From Thermoplasmata archaeon (lineage in GTDB: Archaea > Thermoplasmatota > Thermoplasmata > RBG-16-68-12): a stretch of DNA of 64,000 nt. The notes below the pieces were generated by a model. It was not told the origin of the DNA. It ran no database searches and saw only the letters and a program-made list of their open reading frames with translations. This document shows positions 17,401 through 25,353 of this stretch, piece after piece. Position numbers and translations under genes: made by a program. The stretch's first letter is position 1. The number at the start of each line of letters is the position of its first letter. The DNA lies in NCBI GenBank assembly GCA_036395115.1, contig DASWDU010000044.1, positions 1-64,000 of the forward strand. The letters run 5' to 3'.

Positions 17401-19231
17401 CGATCGGGGGCGACTCGAAATCGAGATGGTTGTACGCCGCGGTCGTATGGTTGCTCGACCCGAGGTACAAGCCCCTCGACCAGTCGTAGAGCGAGAGGTC
17501 GACGCTGTACGGCCCGTCGACACCGCTCACGTTGATGATGATTCCCCGGAAGAGGAGGCGTACCGTCTGGTTCCCCACGTCCAGGTATACCGCAGTGAGG
17601 GCGGAATCGCTCAGTTGGTAGGTCGGATCGTGAAGGTATCCGTCCACGGCGAAGGTGCCGGCTACGTACACGGAGACGTTTACGTCGACCTCGAGGTAGT
17701 CGAACTGCCCGTCTCCGTCCGTATCGAGTCCGGAGTCCTGATGGGGCGGCGACAGGTGCGCCGGGGGCGTCTCGAAATCGAGGTGGCTGTACGCCGCCGT
17801 GGTGTGCGTGTCCGTATCGAGGAACTCGTAGGGATAGTACCCCTCGTAGAGCCAGAGACCAACGAGGTACGGCCCGTCCTCGCCAGACGCATTGATTTGC
17901 AAGCCGAGGAAGGACAACGTGACGGTGTTCGGGCCAGCGCCCAAGTACGTGTAGACGCCGTTCCAGAGGTCGAGGTTGCGTGACTCGCTGTACAGTTCCG
18001 CGTTCAGTTCGTAGTAATTCCCTTCCGTCACGGTGACGTTGATTTCGACCGTGAGGTAATCGTACTGACCATCGCCGTCCGTATCCCAGCCGTAGTCGAA
18101 ATGCGGCGGATCGAACGCCGCGGGCCCGATTATCACATCGACCTCCCCGGAATCCGAGACGGACGGATCCGCTGTCGACGTGGCGGTCACCGAGATCGCT
18201 TCCCGCCCCGACGCGTTCGACGAGACGTTGACTCGAAGGATGACGTCGACGAAACCCCCGTTCGGCTCGAGGGCGCCCGTATCCGGGATTGAGTTGTTGT
18301 TCGTGTCCGGGAGCGGGTCGACACCGTCCGCTCGGTAGAAGGAGGCCGTCCAGCCCGACGGTGAAGAGTATTCCATGTCGAATGTATCATTGCCCGAGGT
18401 GCCCGTATTCGTCACGGTCAGGGTTGCGTCGACTTGCTCCCCGGGCGTCGATCGCACCGTCTCACTGCAAGGAGAGAGATCGACGGACACCGGACCCGGC
18501 GTCGAAGATGGGCCCACGAATCGGACGGCAACTCCGCCCGTCACGTTCGAGGTGGAGTAGGCCGTCCCAAGAGAGCCATCGGCGTTTTCGACCCCGACCG
18601 CGCCGATCCATCCACTCACCGACTCGTATTGGAACCAAATCTCGCCCGTTTGGTTCACGAGGATTTCAAAGGTGAGCGAATCACTGTCGCCATAATGCGG
18701 TACATTGTACCATTCCACCGCGAACTGGTTGGTAGCGGGGAGGAACTCGTAATACACGCCATTGGGAGAGTCCACAATTCCTGGATACAAGTCCGCCCCG
18801 AACGCCATGAGGAAGTTGTTCGGCGTGTCGGCCGAAGGGATCTGCATTCCTTGATATGGGATGTCCCAGTACCCTTGCGCGAAGCTGACGTACCCGTTCG
18901 TGTCGACGTAGACTTGGGAGTAGACGTTCCCGAAATAGGAGACGTCAAACCCGAGGCTGTAAGGGCCTGCATAGCTGTCATCCGAATTGCTATTCGCCCA
19001 ATCGGAATCCTGAATGTAGGTTCCGTTTGAAGTGATGTCAATCCAACTGAAGTCGACTTTCGGGGGCGGCTCGTAGGTATCCGTCCACCGGTAACCGCAA
19101 TCAAGGGGGCCTCCCTCATTCCCCGCAGCAGTCGGCATGCGCGTTGCCACGACAAGAGCGGACGCGAGTAGGGTGGCCGTCAGGACGATCGATCTCAATG
19201 TGCGCCCGCTCGGGGCGAGCTCTCCCCCCAC
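14462..19231 (-). CDS. large membrane-anchored surface protein: repeats, CBM9/DOMON-like domain, Ig-like domains
   Basis: 1589 residues from the GTG at 19231 (SD GGGAG six bases upstream; a TTG at 19198 is an alternative). A Sec signal follows (SIVLTATLLASALVVA), then an extracellular region with a nidogen-like first domain, then five repeats of about 130 residues (next entry), a domain starting TPTSPTIDGVISSGEWNDAV typical of CBM9/DOMON-like carbohydrate-binding folds, and four Ig-like repeats of about 92 residues, each opening with TAPSVAITSP-like sequence and containing WTASD and ALSDGTHAV-like strands. A single C-terminal helix (APTIGVAAAIVAVIGAFALV) and an RARSRRRP tail anchor it with the bulk outside. 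Many NxS/T sequons. A probable cell-surface or S-layer-associated binding protein. Confidence 0.85.
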   Translation of the reverse strand: MGGELAPSGRTLRSIVLTATLLASALVVATRMPTAAGNEGGPLDCGYRWTDTYEPPPKVDFSWIDITSNGTYIQDSDWANSNSDDSYAGPYSLGFDVSYFGNVYSQVYVDTNGYVSFAQGYWDIPYQGMQIPSADTPNNFLMAFGADLYPGIVDSPNGVYYEFLPATNQFAVEWYNVPHYGDSDSLTFEILVNQTGEIWFQYESVSGWIGAVGVENADGSLGTAYSTSNVTGGVAVRFVGPSSTPGPVSVDLSPCSETVRSTPGEQVDATLTVTNTGTSGNDTFDMEYSSPSGWTASFYRADGVDPLPDTNNNSIPDTGALEPNGGFVDVILRVNVSSNASGREAISVTATSTADPSVSDSGEVDVIIGPAAFDPPHFDYGWDTDGDGQYDYLTVEINVTVTEGNYYELNAELYSESRNLDLWNGVYTYLGAGPNTVTLSFLGLQINASGEDGPYLVGLWLYEGYYPYEFLDTDTHTTAAYSHLDFETPPAHLSPPHQDSGLDTDGDGQFDYLEVDVNVSVYVAGTFAVDGYLHDPTYQLSDSALTAVYLDVGNQTVRLLFRGIIINVSGVDGPYSVDLSLYDWSRGLYLGSSNHTTAAYNHLDFESPPIVPSPPHDDVGLDLDEDGLFDFLAVDMNVTVNGPGYFMVQAWVHDANASFSSYDDNVTYLDPGAHSIRLFYDGSVFNQSGIDGPYFVDFSLYYWDNASGWVYLTSDNHTTAAYDHGDFNGPGPRAYFRPPHADAGRDTDGDGDYNVLEVRTTVAVRQSGYYYVSGYLHNADYSFSLWAENATSLNPGLGQIGLPFDGQSINASGVDGPYTVDLTLYYYDPYYGWVYLDSGTHTTAAYLHTDFDGPPAYFVGPHRDFGLDTDADGRYNYLVIDANVTTEYNGSFVVIAYVYSNYTNGSANLSLYAENYTWLNAGTQSVRFQFDGAIINATGIDGPYHVALYLYDGYSWRFLDNDTFDTAAYAHTDFEEMPSIQSVQTPTSPTIDGVISSGEWNDAVAVDLSSISGNQLSGTLLVKDNNTMLYVAYDATGDQTQDYYDYASIAFDTGNDGNYTAGHEDVFLQGAGSATNQWHYVWDSTYGWVVEDSPYDPDLPNHAGLASAAGFGSSPRSGTRHRIYEFAIPMALLGVRPGDSIGFDGGGPFSAGIFDSYWYRYSSWPWAYSVPLYLYGDLVLSRDTTAPSVAITSPGSGSIFVTDRVDLAWTASDVGLGLSRIEVSVDGGAPVILGADATTYAVTGLSDGTHAVAVTAYDGAENAQSASISVIIDTTAPVVSVLTPANGASLAMNDVTVTWSASDAASGVSQIEISLDGEPPIVLSPSVSTYALPALSQGSHRVSIRVIDRAGLTQVAAVAFTIDTVAPSLAIQSPSSGALLATRSVTASWIALDLGSGLDRIEVSLDGGAAIVLSAGASGYTFSDLSDGAHTIHVVAFDLAGNRETRAVDVSVDATPPSLAISSPAAGIIITSSSATITWTASDATSGLQRLELSLDGGAPLSVSVTGSTSHTFSGLRDGSHAVILSAFDRAGNVATASVTFSVDTGVFSPNGPYGLAPTIGVAAAIVAVIGAFALVRARSRRRPPAAEP
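16290..18120 (-). repeat. five-fold protein repeat inside the large surface protein
   Basis: Five tandem units of about 130 residues, each opening with a PPHxDxGxDxDGDG-type motif (PPHFDYGWDTDGDGQYDYL, PPHQDSGLDTDGDGQFDYL, PPHDDVGLDLDEDGLFDFL, PPHADAGRDTDGDGDYNVL, GPHRDFGLDTDADGRYNYL) and closing with HTTAAYxHxDF. The DxDxDG loops resemble calcium-binding loops of dockerin/thrombospondin-3-type repeats. Confidence 0.75.
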
Positions 19232-19270
19232 GATTTGCTCCCGCCGGCAGCGCCCCACGGGGTTCTCACC

Positions 19271-19278
19271 GTATAAAC
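19271..19278 (-). promoter_or_regulatory. TATA box of the large surface protein gene
   Basis: GTTTATAC on the minus strand predicts a transcript start near 19249 and a leader of about 18 bases carrying GGGAG before the GTG at 19231. Confidence 0.5.
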
Positions 19279-19381
19279 CCACCGGGCCGGCCGAATGAAA
19301 CGAAGCGGGCGGCGGTTGGCGGTCGGAAGCGATTCCCGCGGCATCGGGACCGCTTGCGGTCGTCAATAGGCCGATTGAGAG

Positions 19382-20317
19382 CTACAGCTCGACCTTGATG
19401 CCGAGCTTCTCGGTGAGCTCTTTGTAGCGGTTGCGGATCGTGACTTCCGTCACGCCCGCGACGTCGGCGACTTCCCGTTGCGTGCGCCGCTCGTTGCAGA
19501 GGATCGAGGAGATGTAGATCGCCGCGGCCGCGACGCCGGTCGGCCCGCGACCCGACGTGAGCTCCTTGTCCTGGGCGTCCTTGAGGATCTCGACCGCCTT
19601 CGACTGCACCTCGCCGGTGAGCTTGAGCTCCGAGCAGAACCGGGACACGTAGTCCTGGGGTTTCGTCGGCATGAGCTTCAGCTTGAGCTCGCGCGTCATG
19701 AAGCGGTACGTGCGGCCGATCTCCTTGCGGCCGACGCGGGACGAGTTCGCGATCTCGTCGAGGGTGCGCGGGACGTTGCATTGCCGGCACGCGGCGTACA
19801 GCGACGCCGCGACGACGCCCTCGATCGACCGCCCGCGGATGAGGTTCTTGTTCACGGCCTTGCGGTACACCATGGCCGCCGTCTCGCGGACGTTCCGCGG
19901 GAGGCCCATCCCGCTCGCCATCCGATCGAGCTCGGAGAGGGCGAACGCGAGGTTCCGCTCCGTCGCGTTGCTCACGCGGATCCGCCGCTGCCACTTCCTC
20001 AGCCGGTACAGCTGCGCGCGGTTCCTCGTCGGGATCGACTTGCCGTACGAGTCCTTGTTCTTCCAGCCGATCGTCGTCGAGAGGCCTTTGTCGTGGATCG
20101 TGTACGTCATCGGCGCGCCGGTCCGGGCGCGCTTCTCGCCTTGCTCGACGTCGAACGCCCTCCATTCGGGCCCCTGGTCGATCATCTGGTCGGTCAGCAC
20201 GAGGCCGCACTGTTCGCAGATGAGCTCGCCTCGCTCGTAGTCGAACGACAGGTGACCCGAGTTGCACTCTGGGCATCTAGTGACTTCTTCGGCCTCTTCG
20301 ATCTTCTTTGTCGGCAT
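19382..20317 (-). CDS. tfb: transcription initiation factor IIB
   Basis: 311 residues from the ATG at 20317, which has a strong SD (GGAGGGAGA). TFB bridges TBP-TATA and RNA polymerase. N-terminal zinc ribbon with CPECNSG and CEQCG at about residues 15-40, the B-reader/linker stretch around [16 protein letters not shown], then two cyclin-like core repeats (residues 110-205 and 210-305), ending in the recognition helix region [20 protein letters not shown] that contacts the BRE. Full length for the family. The start lies inside the 3' end of gar1 (40-base overlap), so the two are one transcription unit. Confidence 0.97.
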   Translation of the reverse strand: MPTKKIEEAEEVTRCPECNSGHLSFDYERGELICEQCGLVLTDQMIDQGPEWRAFDVEQGEKRARTGAPMTYTIHDKGLSTTIGWKNKDSYGKSIPTRNRAQLYRLRKWQRRIRVSNATERNLAFALSELDRMASGMGLPRNVRETAAMVYRKAVNKNLIRGRSIEGVVAASLYAACRQCNVPRTLDEIANSSRVGRKEIGRTYRFMTRELKLKLMPTKPQDYVSRFCSELKLTGEVQSKAVEILKDAQDKELTSGRGPTGVAAAAIYISSILCNERRTQREVADVAGVTEVTIRNRYKELTEKLGIKVEL

Positions 20318-20546
20318 GATCTCCCTCCGGAACGAATACGTCGGCTCCAATCAGGGACAGCGAGACCGCGCCGGCGGGCCGCACGGCGGTGAAGGGCTCC
20401 CGCACCGGGCCGAAGACCTTGACCACGCGGCCCAAGGCCCGGTTCCGCTTGTCCAACACGTCGGCGCCTCGCGAGGGGGCGAAGTTCGAGCGGATGAGCA
20501 AGGTTCCGTCGTGGGCGATGTTCTCGACCACGCCGAGCCTCCGCAT
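20277..20546 (-). CDS. gar1: H/ACA RNP protein Gar1
   Basis: 89 residues. Gar1 joins Cbf5, Nop10 and L7Ae in the H/ACA guide complex that makes pseudouridine in rRNA. The small beta-barrel core is visible: [18 protein letters not shown], then [19 protein letters not shown] (the conserved G.V..VFGPV motif) and PFTAVRP, then a basic tail. The gene precedes and overlaps tfb; gar1-tfb adjacency is seen in other euryarchaea. A purine-rich GAGGGGG lies directly before the ATG. Confidence 0.92.
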   Translation of the reverse strand: MRRLGVVENIAHDGTLLIRSNFAPSRGADVLDKRNRALGRVVKVFGPVREPFTAVRPAGAVSLSLIGADVFVPEGDHADKEDRRGRRSH

Positions 20547-20582
20547 GCCCCCTCTCGTCCATCTGGAGGGAGAGCGCAGGTC

Positions 20583-20592
20583 CTATTTAAGG
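20583..20592. promoter_or_regulatory. TATA-like box between gar1 and a possible RNA gene
   Basis: CTATTTAAGG reads as CCTTAAATAG on the minus strand, about 40 bases before the gar1 ATG (leader of about 15 bases). On the plus strand it would start transcription near 20613, just before the hairpin-rich stretch. Confidence 0.45.
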
Positions 20593-20612
20593 ACAGCGGA
20601 ATACTTTTGTAG

Positions 20613-20760
20613 GGGCAGTCGTGTGCAACCGGCCTGTTTCGGGCGTCCGACGTGCCCGGCAGGCCGATCCGGCCTGGTAACCTCAAACCAGGTTGAACGT
20701 CCGACCCGCCTCAACGGCCGCTCGTCCTGTGCGGGGGACGGTGCCTACCGCACGCTCCGC
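20613..20760 (+). ncRNA. possible structured RNA (three hairpins)
   Basis: This 250-base gap between gar1 and the aminotransferase has no protein-coding frame of note. It contains three hairpins: 20630-20666 (CGGCCTG, bulge, CGGGC / GCCCG, bulge, CAGGCCG), 20673-20692 (CCTGGT/ACCAGG) and 20729-20753 (GTGCGG/CCGCAC). A TATA-like box sits 20-30 bases before the first. An ACA triplet at 20763 and the gar1 neighbour raise the thought of an H/ACA guide, but no clear pseudouridylation pocket was identified. Strand and ends are guesses. Confidence 0.25.
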
Positions 20761-20763
20761 GAA

Positions 20764-20771
20764 CATTTAAC
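20764..20771 (+). promoter_or_regulatory. TATA-like box of the aminotransferase operon
   Basis: CATTTAAC, centred about 31 bases before the ATG at 20799, leaving at most a very short leader. Confidence 0.45.
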
Positions 20772-20798
20772 CGCGTTTCTCCGATAGCCGCGGGCGCG

Positions 20799-21932
20799 AT
20801 GAAGATCGTCCCGTTCGAGATGGAGCGGTGGCAGTCGACCTGGGAGAACCGCGTCGAGTTCAACCTCTCGGAAAGCGGCGTCCAGCCGATTCCGCTGCGG
20901 GAGCTCCTGGGGGACCCGGCCGCGACGGAGCGGTTCCTCGATCATCCGCTCGCGTATTCGCAGGGGAACGGGACGCCGGAACTCCGGGCGACGATCGCGG
21001 GGATGTACGGCGACGCGACGCCGGACCACGTCCTCGTGACGAACGGATCGTCCGAGGCGAACTTCCTCGCGACCTGGCACCTCGTCGAGCCGGGCGACGA
21101 GGTCCTCGTCATGCTCCCGAACTACATGGAGATCTGGGGCCTCGTCCAGAATTTCCGCGGGACGGTGCGGCCGCTCCGCCTCCGCGAGGACCGGAGCTGG
21201 CAGTTCGACCCGGACGACCTGGCGGCCCTCGTGACGCGCAAGACGAAGGCGATCGCGGTCTGCAACCCGAACAACCCGACGGGGGCGATCATGGCCTCCG
21301 AGCCGCGCAAGGCCGTCCTCGATGCCGCGCGCGATGCGGACGCGTGGCTCCTCTCCGACGAAGTGTACCTGGGCGCGGAACGGGAAGGGCCGCGGACGGC
21401 GAGCCTCTGGGGCGGGTACGAGAAGACGCTCATCACGAACGGCCTGAGCAAGGCGTACGGCCTGCCGGGCCTGCGGATCGGGTGGCTCGTCGGGCCGCCG
21501 GACACGATCGCGACCCTCTGGGGCTACCACGACTACACCACGCTCGCGCCGACGTACCTCTCCGACCGGCTCGCGCAAATCGCCTTGGCGCCGCCGCGCC
21601 GCGAGGCGATCCTCGGCCGCACGCGCACGATCCTGCAACGGAACTACGCGATCCTGCGCGACTGGATCGAGGAGCACGGTCCGCTCTTCTCCCACGTCCC
21701 GCCCGCCGCGGGCGCGATCTGCTACCTGCGGTACGCGCTCGACATCAACTCGTCGGACCTCGCGGCGCGGCTCCTGAAGGAGAAGTCGACGTTGATCGTG
21801 CCGGGCGATCACTTCGGCATGGACGGCTACATCCGGATCGGGATGGGCGAGGCGACGTCGTACGTGATCGGCGGGCTCCGACGGATCGATGAGCTCCTGC
21901 GCGAGCTGAAGGCGGGCCGGGGGACGCGATAG
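20799..21932 (+). CDS. PLP-dependent aminotransferase (capreomycidine-synthase/MalY-like)
   Basis: 377 residues, first gene of a three-gene operon. Fold-type I marks: TNGSSEANF for phosphate binding, CNPNNPTGAIM, SDEVYLGAE with the pyridine Asp, PLP Lys in NGLSKAYGLPGLRIGW, and an Arg in GYIRIGMG for the substrate carboxylate. The N-terminus (FNLSESGVQPIPLRELL) differs from aspartate aminotransferases and is closer to the COG0436 branch that includes amino-acid lyases and cyclases. The following genes encode an ornithine-cyclodeaminase-like enzyme and homoserine dehydrogenase, so a role in amino-acid synthesis is likely; the substrate cannot be named. Confidence 0.87.
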   Translation: MKIVPFEMERWQSTWENRVEFNLSESGVQPIPLRELLGDPAATERFLDHPLAYSQGNGTPELRATIAGMYGDATPDHVLVTNGSSEANFLATWHLVEPGDEVLVMLPNYMEIWGLVQNFRGTVRPLRLREDRSWQFDPDDLAALVTRKTKAIAVCNPNNPTGAIMASEPRKAVLDAARDADAWLLSDEVYLGAEREGPRTASLWGGYEKTLITNGLSKAYGLPGLRIGWLVGPPDTIATLWGYHDYTTLAPTYLSDRLAQIALAPPRREAILGRTRTILQRNYAILRDWIEEHGPLFSHVPPAAGAICYLRYALDINSSDLAARLLKEKSTLIVPGDHFGMDGYIRIGMGEATSYVIGGLRRIDELLRELKAGRGTR

Positions 21933-21944
21933 GTGGAGGTCTAG

Positions 21945-22931
21945 GTGGAGGTCCTCCTCCTCTTCGAGCCAGATATCCGGTCGATCGTCGGGCCCGACGA
22001 GGCGTTCGCGGCAGTGCGCGACGCCTTTGCGGCCCTCGCGCGCGGCGAGGCGATCCTCCCCGACGTGATCAACCTCGACGTCCCGTCCTCGCGGGTGGAG
22101 GCGCACGTGAAAGGCGCGCACCTCCTCGGCTCTCCGTACTTCTCCGTGAAGGTCGCGTCCGGATCGTACGACAACCCGAGCCGCGGGATGCCGGTCGGGG
22201 GCGGCATGGTCCTCGTCTTCGACGCGACGACCGGGTTCCCGCGGGCGGTGCTCTTCGACAACGGCTACCTGACGGAGGTCCGCACGGGCGCCGCGGGCGC
22301 CCTCGCCGCGGACCTGCTCGCCAAGCGGGACGTCGAGCGCGTCGGGGTCGTCGGGGTGGGGGCGCAGGCGAGGCATCAGGTCGTGGCGCTCCTCCGCGTC
22401 CGGACGCCGGAGCGCATCATTGCCTACGGCCGGTCCGAGGCGAAGGCGACGGCCTACGCGAGGGAGATGGCGGACCGTCACGGCGTCACCGTCCTCCCCG
22501 CCAAGACCGTCGAGCAAGCCGTCCGCGGGTCCGACGTCGTCGTCACGGTGACGGCGTCGAGAGAGCCGCTCGTGCGCGCGGATTGGGTCCTCCCCGGGAC
22601 GCACATCACGGCGGTCGGCTCGGACGGCCCGCAGAAGCAGGAGCTCGACGTCGGCGTCCTTCGGAAGGCGGACAAGGTCGTCGCGGACCGCATCGATCAA
22701 TGCGCGCGGCTCGGCGAGATCCACCACGCGATCCAGGCCGGTGCAATGCGCCGCGAGGACGTTCATGGGGAGCTCGGCGAGATCGTCGCCGGCATGAAAC
22801 CGGGCCGCGAGCGGGACGACGAGATCACGGTCGCCGATCTGACGGGCGTAGGCGTCCAGGACGCCGCCGTGGCGAACGTCGTCGTGGACGCCGCACTCCG
22901 TCGCGGGATGGGGAAGGTCCTGGACGTTTGA
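21945..22931 (+). CDS. ornithine cyclodeaminase / mu-crystallin family dehydrogenase
   Basis: 328 residues, GTG start with GGTGGAGGT as SD. The family reduces imines or deaminates amino acids with NAD(P) (ornithine cyclodeaminase, archaeal alanine dehydrogenase, SbnB). Visible: substrate Lys in YFSVKVASGS, PVGGGMVLVFDATTGFP, the ARTGAAGALA-type segment EVRTGAAGALAADLL, and the Rossmann glycine motif VGVVGVGAQARHQV near residue 130, ending DLTGVGVQDAAVANVV. The stop is one base before the start of homoserine dehydrogenase. The exact reaction (alanine, ornithine or another amino acid) is not decided by the sequence I can see. Confidence 0.87.
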   Translation: MEVLLLFEPDIRSIVGPDEAFAAVRDAFAALARGEAILPDVINLDVPSSRVEAHVKGAHLLGSPYFSVKVASGSYDNPSRGMPVGGGMVLVFDATTGFPRAVLFDNGYLTEVRTGAAGALAADLLAKRDVERVGVVGVGAQARHQVVALLRVRTPERIIAYGRSEAKATAYAREMADRHGVTVLPAKTVEQAVRGSDVVVTVTASREPLVRADWVLPGTHITAVGSDGPQKQELDVGVLRKADKVVADRIDQCARLGEIHHAIQAGAMRREDVHGELGEIVAGMKPGRERDDEITVADLTGVGVQDAAVANVVVDAALRRGMGKVLDV

Positions 22932-22932
22932 G

Positions 22933-23976
22933 GTGGTCCGCGCGCGGCGTCGCATCCTCCTCGTGGGATTCGGGAACGTCGGGCGGGAGTTCGCGCGCCT
23001 CATCCTCGAACGGCGCGGGCAGCTCGCGCGGGAGCACGGCCTCGATCCGGTGGTCGTCGGCATCCTGACGGCCCGCCACGGGAGCGTCGAGCGCGCGAGC
23101 GGTATCGATCTCCGCAGAGCGGTCCGGGCCGCGGAGGCGGGCGGTTCGATCGAGGCGTGCGGACGTCCGGTGCGGGACGCCTCCGTCGATGCCGTCCGCC
23201 GCATCCGCGCCGACGTCATGATCGAGGTCACGTCGCTCCGGATCGCCTCGGCGCAGGTCGCCTTGGACCATCTCCTCGCGGCCCTCGCCAGCGGGAAGCA
23301 TGTCATCACGGCGAACAAAGGTCCCGTCGTGTACCATTACCGCCGGCTCGCCGAGCTCGCGCGGACGAAGCGGCTCGGCTTCCGGTTCGAAGGGACCGTG
23401 ATGGACGGCGCCCCGGTGTTCAGCCTGTTCCTCGAGGCGATGCGCGGCGCGCGGATCGAGTCGTTCGAAGGGATCCTGAACAGCACGAGCAACCTCGTCC
23501 TCTCGGAGATCGAGGCGGGCCGGACGTACGACGAGGCCGTCGCGGCCGCTCGGGCGATCGGATTGCTCGAGACGGACCCGGCCATGGACCTCGACGGTTG
23601 GGACGCGACCGTCAAGGCGTGCCTCCTGGCGAACGTCCTCATGGGGGGAGCCCTCCGGCCGGAGGACGTCCCGCGTCAGGGCGTCTCCTCCGTCGATGCG
23701 ACGGCCGTCCGCGGGGCGCGCGTCGACGGGCGGCGGCTCGCGCAAGTCGCCCGCGGATGGCGCGAAGGGCGAAGCGTGAAGGCGGCGGTCGCGATCGAGG
23801 TGCTCGCCCCCGACCAACCGCTCTTCCCCGTCACCGGCACCTCGAGCTCGCTGCTCGCACGCACGGACATGTTGAAGGAATTTCAGATCATCGAGAGGAA
23901 CCCGGGGTTGCGGCAGACCGCGTACGCGCTGTACGCCGACCTGATCGCGATCCACGAGGGCCGCCTCGCCCCTTGA
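22933..23976 (+). CDS. hom: homoserine dehydrogenase
   Basis: 347 residues, GTG start one base after the preceding stop. Reduces aspartate semialdehyde to homoserine on the way to threonine and methionine. Rossmann motif LLVGFGNVGREFARLI at residues 9-24; VITANKGPVVYHY carries the conserved Asn-Lys; FEGTVMDGAPVFSLF and FEGILNSTSNLVLSEIEAG are catalytic-domain signatures, followed by DLDGWDATVKACLLANV with the active Lys. It has no C-terminal ACT regulatory domain, so it is the short, probably feedback-insensitive type. Confidence 0.93.
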   Translation: MVRARRRILLVGFGNVGREFARLILERRGQLAREHGLDPVVVGILTARHGSVERASGIDLRRAVRAAEAGGSIEACGRPVRDASVDAVRRIRADVMIEVTSLRIASAQVALDHLLAALASGKHVITANKGPVVYHYRRLAELARTKRLGFRFEGTVMDGAPVFSLFLEAMRGARIESFEGILNSTSNLVLSEIEAGRTYDEAVAAARAIGLLETDPAMDLDGWDATVKACLLANVLMGGALRPEDVPRQGVSSVDATAVRGARVDGRRLAQVARGWREGRSVKAAVAIEVLAPDQPLFPVTGTSSSLLARTDMLKEFQIIERNPGLRQTAYALYADLIAIHEGRLAP

Positions 23977-23981
23977 GCACG

Positions 23982-23989
23982 CTTATATC
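23982..23989 (+). promoter_or_regulatory. TATA box of the coaD-DUF84 fusion
   Basis: CTTATATC centred 26 bases before the ATG at 24012; no SD, so leaderless. Confidence 0.6.
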
Positions 23990-24011
23990 GCGCGCACCGG
24001 ATTCGCGGTCG

Positions 24012-24986
24012 ATGCGCGTCGTCCTCGGAGGGACGTTCGACATCCTTCACGATGGGCACGAGGCGCTCCTCCGCGCCGCCTTCGAGGGGCGGCCGGCGCT
24101 CGTGCTGATTGGCCTGACGACAGATCGGTTCGCCCGCGAGTCGCGGGACCGCGTCAACCCGTACCGCGCGCGGGAACGGAACCTGACGCGGTTCCTGAGC
24201 GCCCGGCGATGGCGCCCGGTGCAGGTCGAGCGGATCGACGATCCGTACGGCCCCGCGGACGATCTGCCGGACCTCGATGTGCTCGTCGTGTCGGCAGAGC
24301 GCCACGAGGTCGCCGTGGCGCTGAACGAGGCCCGGGTCGGGAAAGCCCTCCGTCCCCTGGAGATTCGCGGCGTGCCGATGGTCTTGGCCCAGGACGGACT
24401 CCCGATCGCCTCGCGCCGGATCCGCACCGGCGTGATCGACTCGCACGGCGTTCGGACGAAGCCGCTCGCCATCCGCGTCGGTACCGACAACCCGGTCAAG
24501 GTCCGGGCGGTCCGACGCGCCTTCGAGTCCCTGGGATGGCGGGCCGCCATCGCGCGCGTCCGCGTTCCGACGGAAGTGCCCGAGCAACCGTTCGGTTCGG
24601 AGGCGATCCGCGGAGCGGTCGCGCGCGCCCGGGCCGCGCTCGGCGCCGCCGACTTCGGCGTCGGAATCGAGGCGGGGCTCGTCTGGGAGCCGATGGTCGG
24701 GGACTACTTCGACGTCCAGTACTGCGCGATCGTCGACCGAGCCGGTCGCGTGACGGTCGGCCACGGTCCCGGCTTCGGCTATCCGCCTTCCGTCGTCCGC
24801 CGGGTGAAGGAGGGCTTGACGGTCGGCGAGGCGATGGCGCACCTGACCGGGATCCGAGGGATCGGCTCGAAGCAGGGCGCGATCGGCCACCTGACGGATC
24901 GGCGGCTCGATCGCGACGCGCTCACGGAGTCCGCGGTCCTCATGGCGATGGTCCCTCGCATTCGGCGGGACCTGTACGGGTCGTAG
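24012..24986 (+). CDS. coaD: phosphopantetheine adenylyltransferase fused to a DUF84 (ITPase/XTPase-like) domain
   Basis: 324 residues. Residues 1-150 are an archaeal-type PPAT, which joins AMP from ATP to 4'-phosphopantetheine in CoA synthesis: GGTFDILHDGHEALL holds the HxGH motif, and SRRIRTGVID is the ISSTxIR-like closing motif. Residues 156-324 are a complete DUF84/YjjX domain, a family that hydrolyses inosine and xanthosine triphosphates: RVGTDNPVKVRAVRRAF, the Glu-rich VPEQPFGSEAIRGA, GVGIEAGLV and a C-terminal ALTESAVLMAMVPR. The second domain starts about ten residues after the first ends, with no stop or frame change. The in-frame extension upstream of 24012 lies antisense-free inside hom and is a shadow. 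Confidence 0.9.
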   Translation: MRVVLGGTFDILHDGHEALLRAAFEGRPALVLIGLTTDRFARESRDRVNPYRARERNLTRFLSARRWRPVQVERIDDPYGPADDLPDLDVLVVSAERHEVAVALNEARVGKALRPLEIRGVPMVLAQDGLPIASRRIRTGVIDSHGVRTKPLAIRVGTDNPVKVRAVRRAFESLGWRAAIARVRVPTEVPEQPFGSEAIRGAVARARAALGAADFGVGIEAGLVWEPMVGDYFDVQYCAIVDRAGRVTVGHGPGFGYPPSVVRRVKEGLTVGEAMAHLTGIRGIGSKQGAIGHLTDRRLDRDALTESAVLMAMVPRIRRDLYGS

Positions 24987-25035
24987 ATCCTCATTTCGGT
25001 GCCGGATGCCTATCATACGGCGCAGGCTGTCCGCC

Positions 25036-25245
25036 TTACCGAGTCGCGTACACGGGTTGCACGGAGCAGTGGCCGCACCAGATCGCATTGCTCACGATCA
25101 CGTAATCGGCTCGCGTCCCGCTCAGCTCGCCGTGGGACGCCCAGCCGCTCACGAACCGACCGGCCTTCGTGTGATCGGAGCACACCGCGGCGCCGCAGAA
25201 TCGGCAAATGGCCCGCGCCTCCTTTTCGCAATAATAGCACTGCAT
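25036..25245 (-). CDS. small cysteine-rich zinc-binding protein (DUF2180-like)
   Basis: 69 residues from the ATG at 25245. Cysteine pattern CYYC, CRFCG, CSDH and a later WCGHC suggest two zinc sites in a treble-clef or B-box-like arrangement, as in the small archaeal DUF2180 proteins. No catalytic motif. A longer GTG start at 25303-25305 exists, but the extra 20 residues are low-complexity. Convergent with the coaD fusion. Confidence 0.65.
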   Translation of the reverse strand: MQCYYCEKEARAICRFCGAAVCSDHTKAGRFVSGWASHGELSGTRADYVIVSNAIWCGHCSVQPVYATR

Positions 25246-25353
25246 GGCCCGGAATCTCCGGGTCTCGGAAGAGCCTTCCGCGGCCTCTCCGGGCGGCGCG
25301 ACCACATAAGCCTTTTAGGCCGCGCGACCCTTCGCTGCGATTGAAGGTCCGCC

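Noticed and set aside
20745-23318. An 857-residue minus-strand frame over the aminotransferase operon
   Set aside because: Shadow of three well-recognised genes.
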